In this document: piece after piece, positions 1 through 5,031 of the stretch | Layout: each line of letters begins with the position of its first letter | How positions within the stretch are numbered: the first letter of the stretch is position 1 | NCBI GenBank assembly: GCA_964501505.1 | Contig: CAZCSY010000100.1 | Span: 1 to 5,031 of the forward strand | Direction: 5' to 3' | Length of the DNA stretch: 5,031 nt | Source: CAZCSY01 sp964501505 | GTDB lineage: Bacteria > Omnitrophota > Gorgyraeia > Velamenicoccales > Velamenicoccaceae | Notes under the pieces: model-generated | What the model saw: the letters and a program-made list of their open reading frames with translations, nothing else | What the model was told of the DNA's origin: nothing | Database searches by the model: none | Program-made: the position numbers and the translations under genes

Positions 1-283
1 TCGTCAGGATGAGCCGGTACCCTTTTGCCGCGCAGACAAAGGCCAGCGCGATGCCGGTGTTGCCGCTCGTCGGCTCGATGACGACGGTGTCTTTCTTAAG
101 GAGACCGTCGCGCTCTGCCGCCTCGATCATGGCCACGCCGATGCGGTCCTTGACGCTTGACAAAGGATTGAAAAACTCGATCTTGGCCAGCACCGTCGCC
201 TTCAGGCCTGCCGTCAGTTTATTGATCCGGACCAGGGGGGTGTTGCCCGTGGTCTTCGTGATATCGTCATAGATACGTGTCAT
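1..283 (-). CDS. cysK: Cysteine synthase A (O-acetylserine sulfhydrylase), N-terminal part, cut by window edge
   Basis: This gene should encode the cytoplasmic PLP enzyme that makes L-cysteine from O-acetylserine and sulfide. Only the first 94 codons are inside the window; the frame is open to the left edge. Visible family marks are TGNTPLVRI at residues 12-20, the PLP-lysine segment NPLSSVKDRI with the Schiff-base lysine at K45, and the cofactor/substrate loop EPTSGNTGIAL at 70-80. These are the normal spacings for CysK and CysM; the N-terminus starting MTRIYDDITKTTGNTP favours CysK. The start at 283 is supported by an AGGAG Shine-Dalgarno 5 nt upstream, which overlaps the stop codon of metY. 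The gene lies 9 bp behind metY and so is surely cotranscribed with it and the Rrf2 regulator. A cystathionine beta-synthase-like member cannot be fully excluded without the C-terminal half. Being next to an Rrf2 regulator with a C-terminal isoleucine, it may also act as that regulator's partner (inference). Confidence 0.93.
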   Translation of the reverse strand, partial: MTRIYDDITKTTGNTPLVRINKLTAGLKATVLAKIEFFNPLSSVKDRIGVAMIEAAERDGLLKKDTVVIEPTSGNTGIALAFVCAAKGYRLILT

Positions 284-288
284 GGCCG

Positions 289-293
289 CTCCT
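289..293 (-). promoter_or_regulatory. Ribosome binding site of cysK
   Basis: On the minus strand AGGAG lies 5 nt before the cysK ATG. Its first base is also the first base-pair of the metY stop region (TGAGGAG), so ribosomes finishing metY end directly on the cysK initiation site. This predicts translational coupling of the two sulfhydrylases. Confidence 0.75.
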
Positions 294-1588
294 CACGCCG
301 CCTTCTTCAGGGCCTGGTCGATGTCTGCGATGATGTCATCCACGTTCTCGATGCCTACGGACAGACGGATAAAATCAGGCGTCACGCCCGCCGCCTTTTG
401 TTCCTCCGGCGAAAGCTGCTGATGGGTCGTCGTCGCCGGGTGGATAGCCAGGGTCTTCGCGTCGCCGATATTGGCGAGGTGCGAGACCAGTTCGAGCGCA
501 TCGATAAACCTGCGCCCGGCTTCAAGGCCCCCCTTGATGCCGAAGCCGATGATGGCGCCCGCCCCCCTGGCAAGATACTTCTTCACGCGGGTCTTCTCCG
601 CACTCGACGCGAGGCCGGGATAATTGACCCAGGAGACGCCGGGGTGTTTCTCCAGGTGGCGGGCTACGGCCAGTGCGTTCTCGCAGTGACGCGGCATGCG
701 CAGATGCAGGGTTTCGAAACCCTGCAAAAACAGGAAAGCGTTAAAAGGAGACAGGGCCGGGCCGAGGTCGCGCAAGAGCGTCAGGCGCGCCTTGACGATA
801 TACGCGACGTTGCCCAGGGCCTTGAAGGCCTCGACAAAGTTGATACCGTGGTAACTTGCGTCCGGCTCGGCGATCAACGGAAACTTCCCGTTGGTCCAGT
901 CGAACTTCCCGCTATCGACGATCAGCCCTCCGATGGAGGTCCCGTGACCGCCGATGAACTTCGTCGCCGAATAGACGACGATATCCGCCCCGAAGTCGAT
1001 GGGCCGTAAAAGATACGGCGCCGCGGTGTTATCCACCACCAGCGGGATGCCGTGTTTGTGGGCGGTCCTGGCGTAGGCCTCGATATCGGCCACGTCCAGC
1101 TTGGGGTTTCCGATCGTCTCGGCATAGACGGCCTTGGTCCTGGGGCTGATCGCCTGCTCGACGGCCGCGATATCGTTGGACGTGACGAAGGTCACCTTGA
1201 TGCCCAGGCGCGCGAAGGTATAGCGCAGGAGCGTGTAGGTGCCGCCGTAGAGATTGTCCGCCGAGACGATCTCATCGCCGGCCTTCGCGATGTTCAAAAG
1301 CGCCAGCGTGATGGCGGACTGGCCGCTCGCCACGGCCAGGGCCCCTGCCCCGCCCTCCAGGAGCGCCGCGCGCTTCTCCAGGACGTCCGTCGTCGGATTC
1401 ATCAGCCGCGTGTAGATATTTCCGGGCTCTTTCAGGCCGAAGAGATTGGCCGCATGTTCGCTGCTCTTGAACTGATACGACGTCGTCTGATAGATGGGGA
1501 CGGCCCGCGCTCCGGTGGCGGGGTCCGGAACCTGTCCGCCGTGCAGCAACAACGATTCGATCTTCAACTTATCTTCGTTCCTGGCCAT
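293..1588 (-). CDS. metY: O-acetylhomoserine sulfhydrylase (Cys/Met metabolism PLP enzyme)
   Basis: This 431-residue enzyme belongs to the cystathionine gamma-synthase-like (fold type I) PLP family. It should combine O-acetylhomoserine with sulfide to give homocysteine, the direct sulfhydrylation route to methionine, in the cytoplasm. Visible marks in order: IYTRLMNPT at 58-66 with the phosphate-binding Tyr/Arg pair, ASGQSAI at 87-93, VDNT at 185-188 whose Asp186 should hold the pyridine nitrogen, and SATKFIGGHG at 207-216 with Schiff-base lysine K210. The tail motif IRLSVGIENVDDI at 407-419 contains the carboxylate-binding arginine. The length of about 430 residues and the SATKFIGGHGTSIGG form point to the MetY subgroup rather than the roughly 380-390-residue MetB/MetC group. 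The start at 1588 has GGAGG 5 nt upstream. It follows the Rrf2 gene by 21 bp and precedes cysK by 9 bp. An O-succinylhomoserine sulfhydrylase (MetZ) is the main alternative; substrate choice cannot be read with certainty from sequence alone. Confidence 0.95.
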   Translation of the reverse strand: MARNEDKLKIESLLLHGGQVPDPATGARAVPIYQTTSYQFKSSEHAANLFGLKEPGNIYTRLMNPTTDVLEKRAALLEGGAGALAVASGQSAITLALLNIAKAGDEIVSADNLYGGTYTLLRYTFARLGIKVTFVTSNDIAAVEQAISPRTKAVYAETIGNPKLDVADIEAYARTAHKHGIPLVVDNTAAPYLLRPIDFGADIVVYSATKFIGGHGTSIGGLIVDSGKFDWTNGKFPLIAEPDASYHGINFVEAFKALGNVAYIVKARLTLLRDLGPALSPFNAFLFLQGFETLHLRMPRHCENALAVARHLEKHPGVSWVNYPGLASSAEKTRVKKYLARGAGAIIGFGIKGGLEAGRRFIDALELVSHLANIGDAKTLAIHPATTTHQQLSPEEQKAAGVTPDFIRLSVGIENVDDIIADIDQALKKAA

Positions 1589-1593
1589 GATCG

Positions 1594-1598
1594 CCTCC
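1594..1598 (-). promoter_or_regulatory. Ribosome binding site of metY
   Basis: A full GGAGG lies 5 nt before the metY ATG in the 21-bp gap after the Rrf2 gene. It is the strongest Shine-Dalgarno in the window and fits high output of the enzyme relative to the regulator upstream. Confidence 0.8.
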
Positions 1599-1609
1599 GG
1601 TTTTTGCCG

Positions 1610-2035
1610 TCAGATCTGATAGTTTATGGGTTCTCTCTTACAGCGCCGCAGGACATCTTCCAGCGTCTCGCCGTCCAATAGATCCGCCGCCGCGCTGCTG
1701 GCCTCATCCCATATCCGCAGCAGGACGGAGCCGGGGACCTCGCCTGCCCGGCTCCTCTTGCCGCGGGAAAAGATGTTCTCGTCCACGGCGCGGATGACCT
1801 CTCCCAGACTGATCTGTGCGGGCCGACGTGCCAGGAAGTATCCGCCGTTCATGCCGCGCGCGCTGTGAACGATACCGGCCCCCTTAAGGCGCATCATCAA
1901 CTGAAACAGGAAGTTTTTAGGTATGTTCTGCGCCTTGGCGATGTGACCGATGCGCACGGGCCGCTCCCCTTTATACCGAAGCGCCAATTCAAGAGATGCG
2001 CGACAGGCATACAGGACCTTGGCCGGCGGTCTCAT
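1610..2035 (-). CDS. Rrf2-family transcriptional regulator, CymR-like (no Fe-S cysteines)
   Basis: This 141-residue protein is a dimeric winged-helix DNA-binding regulator of the Rrf2 family, with the usual family length. Residues 1-25 form the first helix; the helix-turn-helix covers about 27-52 (VRIGHIAKAQNIP, then the recognition helix KNFLFQLMMRLKGAG); the wing is SARGMNGGYFLAR at 58-70; ISLGEVIRAVDE at 75-86 begins the dimerisation part. IscR, NsrR and RsrR carry three Cys ligands around residues 90-105. Here that stretch is a basic loop (SRGKRSRAG), and the only cysteines are C11 and C132, so an Fe-S sensor is unlikely. As first gene before metY and cysK it most likely represses this sulfur operon and itself. 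The last residues are INYQI; a C-terminal isoleucine is what CysK-binding partners use, which suggests a CymR-type mechanism (inference). The ATG at 2035 is the only good start: the upstream frame has no ATG/GTG/TTG before a TAG at 2093-2095. Its Shine-Dalgarno is weak. Confidence 0.9.
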   Translation of the reverse strand: MRPPAKVLYACRASLELALRYKGERPVRIGHIAKAQNIPKNFLFQLMMRLKGAGIVHSARGMNGGYFLARRPAQISLGEVIRAVDENIFSRGKRSRAGEVPGSVLLRIWDEASSAAADLLDGETLEDVLRRCKREPINYQI

Positions 2036-2071
2036 GGCTTCTCGCCCCGACCATCCAGAAACATTATTAAC

Positions 2072-2082
2072 ATTATCATAAT
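2072..2082. promoter_or_regulatory. Candidate operator palindrome for the Rrf2 regulator
   Basis: ATTATCATAAT is a perfect 11-bp inverted repeat (5-bp arms, 1-nt centre at 2077), with two further matching pairs at 2068-2069/2085-2086. It lies at the expected transcription start of the leftward promoter, where a dimeric repressor would block RNA polymerase. Rrf2 proteins bind AT-rich imperfect palindromes, and the regulator gene starts 37 bp away. In such AT-rich DNA short palindromes arise easily by chance, so this is a candidate only. Confidence 0.35.
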
Positions 2083-2085
2083 AGT

Positions 2086-2115
2086 ATAGTATCTATATAT
2101 TAAAAAATTTGTCAA
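2086..2115 (-). promoter_or_regulatory. Putative sigma70-type promoter of the Rrf2-metY-cysK operon
   Basis: On the minus strand a perfect TTGACA (2110-2115) is followed after 18 bp by TACTAT (2086-2091, four of six to TATAAT). Further downstream lie TATACT and TATGAT, which match -10 better but are spaced too far. The whole spacer is A/T only except for one G. The predicted start at about 2080 gives a leader of roughly 45 nt. There is no other promoter-like region before the sulfur operon. Confidence 0.55.
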
Positions 2116-2172
2116 CCCTTTCCGATCTTTTCAAAAAGAACCCTGTCTCTAGGCCCCTCCTCTTTTGGGCTG

Positions 2173-2556
2173 TTAGGGGGTCCCCAATAACTTCGCCAAC
2201 AGACATTCTTCCAGATAGCTCAGCGTGACGGGCTTGGTGATGTAATCGAACGCCCCCAGCTCCATGCACTCTTCGGCGACCTCCCTGTCTGAGATGGCCG
2301 AGATCATGATCACGTCCACCTTCTTATCGATCTTCTTGATCTGTTTCAGCATCTCGATGCCGTCGCTGCCCGGCATCCGGATGTCCAGAAGCACCACCTG
2401 CGGCTTCTCGCGCCGCAAGAGCTTGAGCGCCTCCTCGCCGCTGGCCGCGCTGCAGGCCTGATAGCCCTTTACGGTGAGAAACTTCACAAGCATCTTCCGG
2501 ATCGGCTCCTCGTCATCCACCACAAGAATCTTTTTCATAGCGCTGTCTTTAATCAT
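2173..2556 (-). CDS. Single-domain response regulator (CheY-like receiver)
   Basis: This protein of about 127 residues is one receiver domain and nothing else. Counting from the internal MKKILVVDDEE, the acidic pocket is D8/D9, the phospho-acceptor is D52 in VVLLDIRMPG, the switch serine is S80 in IMISA, and the conserved lysine is K102 in YITKP. All residues needed for phosphorylation are present. It has no DNA-binding, enzyme or other output domain, so it should act through protein contact or relay phosphate onward. Its donor is surely the histidine kinase just upstream. Two starts compete. ATG at 2556 has GAGGT 8 nt upstream and overlaps the kinase stop by 8 nt. ATG at 2538 gives the canonical N-terminus MKKILVVDDE (121 residues) and lies 10 bp after the kinase stop, but has no clear Shine-Dalgarno. 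I chose 2556 on the ribosome-site evidence; reinitiation at 2538 remains quite possible. Confidence 0.88.
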   Translation of the reverse strand: MIKDSAMKKILVVDDEEPIRKMLVKFLTVKGYQACSAASGEEALKLLRREKPQVVLLDIRMPGSDGIEMLKQIKKIDKKVDVIMISAISDREVAEECMELGAFDYITKPVTLSYLEECLLAKLLGTP

Positions 2557-5031
2557 CTTTTTTGACCTCGGTCTCCTTGGCCTCGTATAATGGCAGACGT
2601 ACCGTAAAGGTCGTCCCCCGGCCCAACGTGCTCTCGGCAACGATATCCCCGCCGTGATTTTCAATGACGCCGTAGCAGACGGAAAGGCCAAGCCCCGTGC
2701 CCGTCTTCTTCGTCGTAAAAAACGGGTCAAAGACCTTTTGGAGGACCTCGGGGCTCATCCCCACACCCGTATCCATAATCTGGACATGGACATAGGGAAC
2801 GTCCGGCCTCAGGGTCGAACTCTCCACGACCTGTGTCTTGGCTTCGTCTCCGGAAGGCGAATGTATCATGTCACAAAAGGTCATCACCGTCAACGTGCCT
2901 CCCCCCTCTTCCATGGCCTGGATGGCGTTGATCATCACGTTGACAAAGACCTCGATGAGCTGGTTGGCGTCCCCCTTGATGGGAAGGGGCTCGGAGGCCA
3001 GCTCCAGGCGCATCTCAATCCTGCCCTGCGCATGGACCTGATACTTCAACAGGTCCGTGCTCCTGGCCACCAGCTCATTCGCGTCCACGACCGCCATCGT
3101 CCCTTCCCGCTTGCGGGAAAACTCCAGCAGACGCTTGATGACCTCGTTGATGCGCTCGACCTGATCGCGCAGGATCCTCAGGAAATCCTGGACCGCGGAC
3201 GGCAAGTCCTTCTTCGCCCCCAGTATCTCGGCCTCTCCCGAGACGACAAAGAGCGGATTGTTGATCTCATGGGCCACCCCGGCGGCGATCTGCCCCAGAG
3301 AGACCATCTTCTCCGCCTGGATCAGTTGCCCCTGCGTCTCGCGCAGCTTCTGCAACGTCTTCTCGAGGGAATTCTTGGACTCCGTCGTATCCTCCAGGGC
3401 GCTCAACATAGCGTCGCGCATCTCGTGCTGTTCCTGGAGGGCCTTCTCCAACTCCTCCTTCTGGCGCATGATCTCCAGGTTTGACTTCTTCAGGGCCTCC
3501 AGGAGCTGGCTCATCTCGCTCAGGTCCTTGGCCACGCACACGAGTCCGACGAGATTGTTGTCGTGATCCCGCAGGCCGCGCGTCCCCAGATACACCGGGA
3601 TCGCGCGCCCCGATCGGGACAGGAAGGTGACCCGCTTGTCCTTGAGCGCCCCCTCCTCGATGAGCCCCTTCAACCCCCAGTTGATGACGTAGCGGTCGCT
3701 GCGGTCGACGATATCCAACATGGGCTTACCCACGAGGCCGCCGTCGCCATACCCCAATACCTCGCACGCCCGCCTGTTCGCCGTCTGGATATTTCCCAGG
3801 CCGTCCGTCACGATCAGGATATCCGACATCTGCTGGATGATCTCGTCAAAGTAATCCCTGGAAACCGTGTTCTTACGCAGCTCCTCGATCGTCCGGTTAA
3901 AATCCTCGGCCAGTTCTTCCAGCTCATCGCCGGACCGGATGCTCAGGCGGTATCTCAAAAAACCCCTCTTGAGAAACTCAAAGCCCTGCTTGAGCTGCCA
4001 CAGGGGCGCAAGAAACCGGCGGGCGCACAACGACGTAAAAAACCAAAAGATCACCGTCGAGCCCCCCCAGAGGGCAAAGAACCCCAGCGACGTCCTGCTG
4101 AAGGCGCCAAGGGCCTCCCGGTAGTCCTTGAGGCAATACACGAAGACGTCGTACTTCTGGCTCAGGAGGCCGGCATCCAGGCGCGCCCACCCTGCGATGA
4201 AACGCCGGCCTTCGGGCGTCTCGATGATAAACTGCCTGCGCTTCTTCGCAGAGAGAACGACGCGGCTGAGCGGCTCTAAAAAAGAGACGTCCCGTTCTTT
4301 CCCAAAGCCCTGGCTGAAGATGCTCTCGCCGTCCGACCGCAAGAGCCCCACGTAGGAACCCCTGCCCAAAAAGACGTCCAGGAGAAAATGAAACAACGCG
4401 GTCTTATCCATGACGACCTTGATGACGCCCTGAACATCGCCGTCCGCGTCAAAGACCGGCGCCGCCAGCGCCCACCCCTCCGCCTTGCTGCTCGCGTCGT
4501 ACTCCAGCTCCGAATGATGGACGCTGCCCAGGCCGCCGTTGAACGCCCGTTGCCACCACTCCTCATCGGCCTGATAGTAATCCGTGGTCTTGTTCGTGGA
4601 GGCGACGACCGCGCCGCGCCGGTCCGTCATAAAAAGCTCGACGACAGGCAACCGGGCCAGACGCCGGAGGTCCTCGCAGATAAGATTCAATTCGGGGGAA
4701 AGATAACGCGAGCGCAGGACCTCCCAGTCTGTCCCCGGCCACTCTTTGTCGATCCGCGCAATCTCCTTCGAGATCTCTTCTTCGGTCCTGCCCGCATAAG
4801 TGCCGCCGGCCGACTGCAGGAGGGTGGCGATGCGCGCGTTCGACGCGACGTAGAAGATCAGGTCTTTGCGCAGATGCAGCATCTCGGCGTAGATGCGCCG
4901 CGTGACCGTATCGGCAATCAACTGCGTCTCTTCATGAATGAGGTCGATGACAAAATACCGGAACCCGAAAAAAGCCACCCAGACCAGCAGGGCAAAGAAA
5001 CACGTACCCAGCGCCCACATGGCGAGGGACC
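2549..5031 (-). CDS. Membrane sensor histidine kinase (periplasmic Cache-like, HAMP, PAS, HisKA, HATPase), N-terminus probably beyond window
   Basis: This is an inner-membrane sensor kinase. Residue numbers count from the ATG at 5020. A first membrane helix lies at about 4-26. An extracytoplasmic sensor of about 280 residues follows, with dCache-like features (TTDYYQADEEWWQ at 145-157, ALAAPVFDADGDVQGVIKV at 184-202). A second membrane helix lies at about 311-332, then HAMP to about 385 and one PAS/PAC at about 388-500. A coiled coil at about 500-572 leads to HisKA with GVAHEINNPL at 581-590 (phospho-acceptor H584). The HATPase has the N box around N694/N698, DTGVGM at 750-755, FDPFFTTK at 764-771 and GTGLGLS at 774-780. 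All catalytic motifs are intact. The H box is of the NtrB/AtoS-like GVAHEINNPL type. It has no fused receiver; the partner is the receiver gene that overlaps its 3' end. The ATG at 5020 has no Shine-Dalgarno in the 11 bases before it. The frame stays open to the edge (Ser-Leu-Ala before Met), and that Met falls inside the membrane helix, so the true start is probably further out. Signal unknown. Confidence 0.93.
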   Translation of the reverse strand, partial: SLAMWALGTCFFALLVWVAFFGFRYFVIDLIHEETQLIADTVTRRIYAEMLHLRKDLIFYVASNARIATLLQSAGGTYAGRTEEEISKEIARIDKEWPGTDWEVLRSRYLSPELNLICEDLRRLARLPVVELFMTDRRGAVVASTNKTTDYYQADEEWWQRAFNGGLGSVHHSELEYDASSKAEGWALAAPVFDADGDVQGVIKVVMDKTALFHFLLDVFLGRGSYVGLLRSDGESIFSQGFGKERDVSFLEPLSRVVLSAKKRRQFIIETPEGRRFIAGWARLDAGLLSQKYDVFVYCLKDYREALGAFSRTSLGFFALWGGSTVIFWFFTSLCARRFLAPLWQLKQGFEFLKRGFLRYRLSIRSGDELEELAEDFNRTIEELRKNTVSRDYFDEIIQQMSDILIVTDGLGNIQTANRRACEVLGYGDGGLVGKPMLDIVDRSDRYVINWGLKGLIEEGALKDKRVTFLSRSGRAIPVYLGTRGLRDHDNNLVGLVCVAKDLSEMSQLLEALKKSNLEIMRQKEELEKALQEQHEMRDAMLSALEDTTESKNSLEKTLQKLRETQGQLIQAEKMVSLGQIAAGVAHEINNPLFVVSGEAEILGAKKDLPSAVQDFLRILRDQVERINEVIKRLLEFSRKREGTMAVVDANELVARSTDLLKYQVHAQGRIEMRLELASEPLPIKGDANQLIEVFVNVMINAIQAMEEGGGTLTVMTFCDMIHSPSGDEAKTQVVESSTLRPDVPYVHVQIMDTGVGMSPEVLQKVFDPFFTTKKTGTGLGLSVCYGVIENHGGDIVAESTLGRGTTFTVRLPLYEAKETEVKKDD
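2565..2569 (-). promoter_or_regulatory. Ribosome binding site deciding the receiver start
   Basis: GAGGT on the minus strand lies inside the last kinase codons, 8 nt before the ATG at 2556. It is the only good Shine-Dalgarno near the receiver start and is the reason for preferring 2556 over 2538. Confidence 0.5.

Larger units (their letters stand above)
2036..2172. other. Intergenic region between the receiver gene and the Rrf2 gene
   Basis: This 137-bp gap separates two same-strand transcription units. The left half (about 2059-2110) is an AT-rich island, in contrast to the GC-rich coding DNA, and contains the promoter and candidate operator. The right half contains small inverted repeats: GCCC/GGGC arms at 2153-2156 and 2167-2170 and TCTTTT/AAAAGA at 2126-2139. 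None has the GC-rich stem plus T-run of a convincing intrinsic terminator. Confidence 0.6.

Noticed and set aside
398..1009. Plus-strand open frame (203 codons) opposite metY, and a similar one at 1052-1681
   Set aside because: Both are antisense to a complete, well-conserved PLP enzyme; composition is that of a shadow frame.
2052..2054. Upstream ATG as alternative start of the Rrf2 gene
   Set aside because: It lies 19 nt before the chosen ATG and is out of frame; the in-frame upstream codons contain no start before a TAG.
2126..2170. Inverted repeats as an intrinsic terminator for the receiver gene
   Set aside because: The TCTTTT/AAAAGA repeat has a 2-nt loop and only A/T-rich pairs, and the GCCC/GGGC arms have just four pairs and no following T-run on the minus strand.
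2173..2730. Receiver gene extended to an ATG at 2730 (185 residues)
   Set aside because: The added 58 or more residues are Arg-rich and overlap about 180 bp of the kinase ATP-binding domain in another frame; they do not belong to a receiver.
2654..3484. Long open frame on the plus strand (276 codons) opposite the kinase
   Set aside because: It is antisense to the HisKA/HATPase coding region, whose motifs are intact; its translation is low-complexity and rich in Leu, Gln, Asp and His, typical of the mirror frame of a GC-biased gene, with no recognisable domain.
3563..4279. Plus-strand open frame (238 codons) opposite the PAS/HAMP part of the kinase
   Set aside because: Mirror frame of a real gene; Pro/Arg/Gln-rich with no domain and no convincing ribosome site.
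1..5031. Mobile element, CRISPR, toxin-antitoxin or phage defence content
   Set aside because: No terminal repeats, transposase or integrase motifs, spaced repeats or small toxin-like gene pairs were seen; gene content is regulatory and core metabolism with uniform codon use.

Overview
The window is a compact bacterial chromosomal segment. It has no tRNA, rRNA, CRISPR or mobile-element signature. All five supportable genes lie on the minus strand, so they read from right to left. Coding DNA is fairly GC-rich with a strong G/C third-position bias, and Shine-Dalgarno sites are mostly recognisable. The proteins look like those of an anaerobic or facultative, Gram-negative-type lineage, for example Desulfobacterota, Nitrospirota or Omnitrophota. 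That assignment is only an impression, and nothing in the window fixes the taxon.

Right block (about 5031 to 2173): a two-component pair. A large membrane histidine kinase has a membrane-anchored extracytoplasmic (probably double-Cache) sensor, then HAMP, PAS, a long coiled coil, HisKA and HATPase. It is followed, with overlapping or nearly overlapping reading frames, by a stand-alone CheY-like receiver without an output domain. The kinase probably begins outside the window. What the pair senses, and what it controls, is not visible.

Middle (2172 to 2036): the only intergenic gap of note, 137 bp. It holds an AT-rich island with a TTGACA-type promoter reading leftward and a small palindrome near the expected transcription start. 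This is a good place for an autoregulatory Rrf2 operator. No convincing terminator for the kinase/receiver operon was found.

Left block (2035 to 1): a sulfur-assimilation operon in the order Rrf2-family regulator, metY (O-acetylhomoserine sulfhydrylase), cysK (cysteine synthase, truncated by the window edge). The gaps are 21 and 9 bp. MetY fixes sulfide into homocysteine for methionine, and CysK fixes sulfide into cysteine. The regulator lacks the Fe-S ligand cysteines of IscR and ends in isoleucine (last residues INYQI). In Bacillus, the Rrf2 protein CymR uses CysK as a co-repressor, and CysK partners generally dock through a C-terminal isoleucine. The best hypothesis from this window is therefore that the operon encodes both halves of a CymR-CysK-like cysteine-sensing switch together with its target genes, outside the classical Firmicutes setting.
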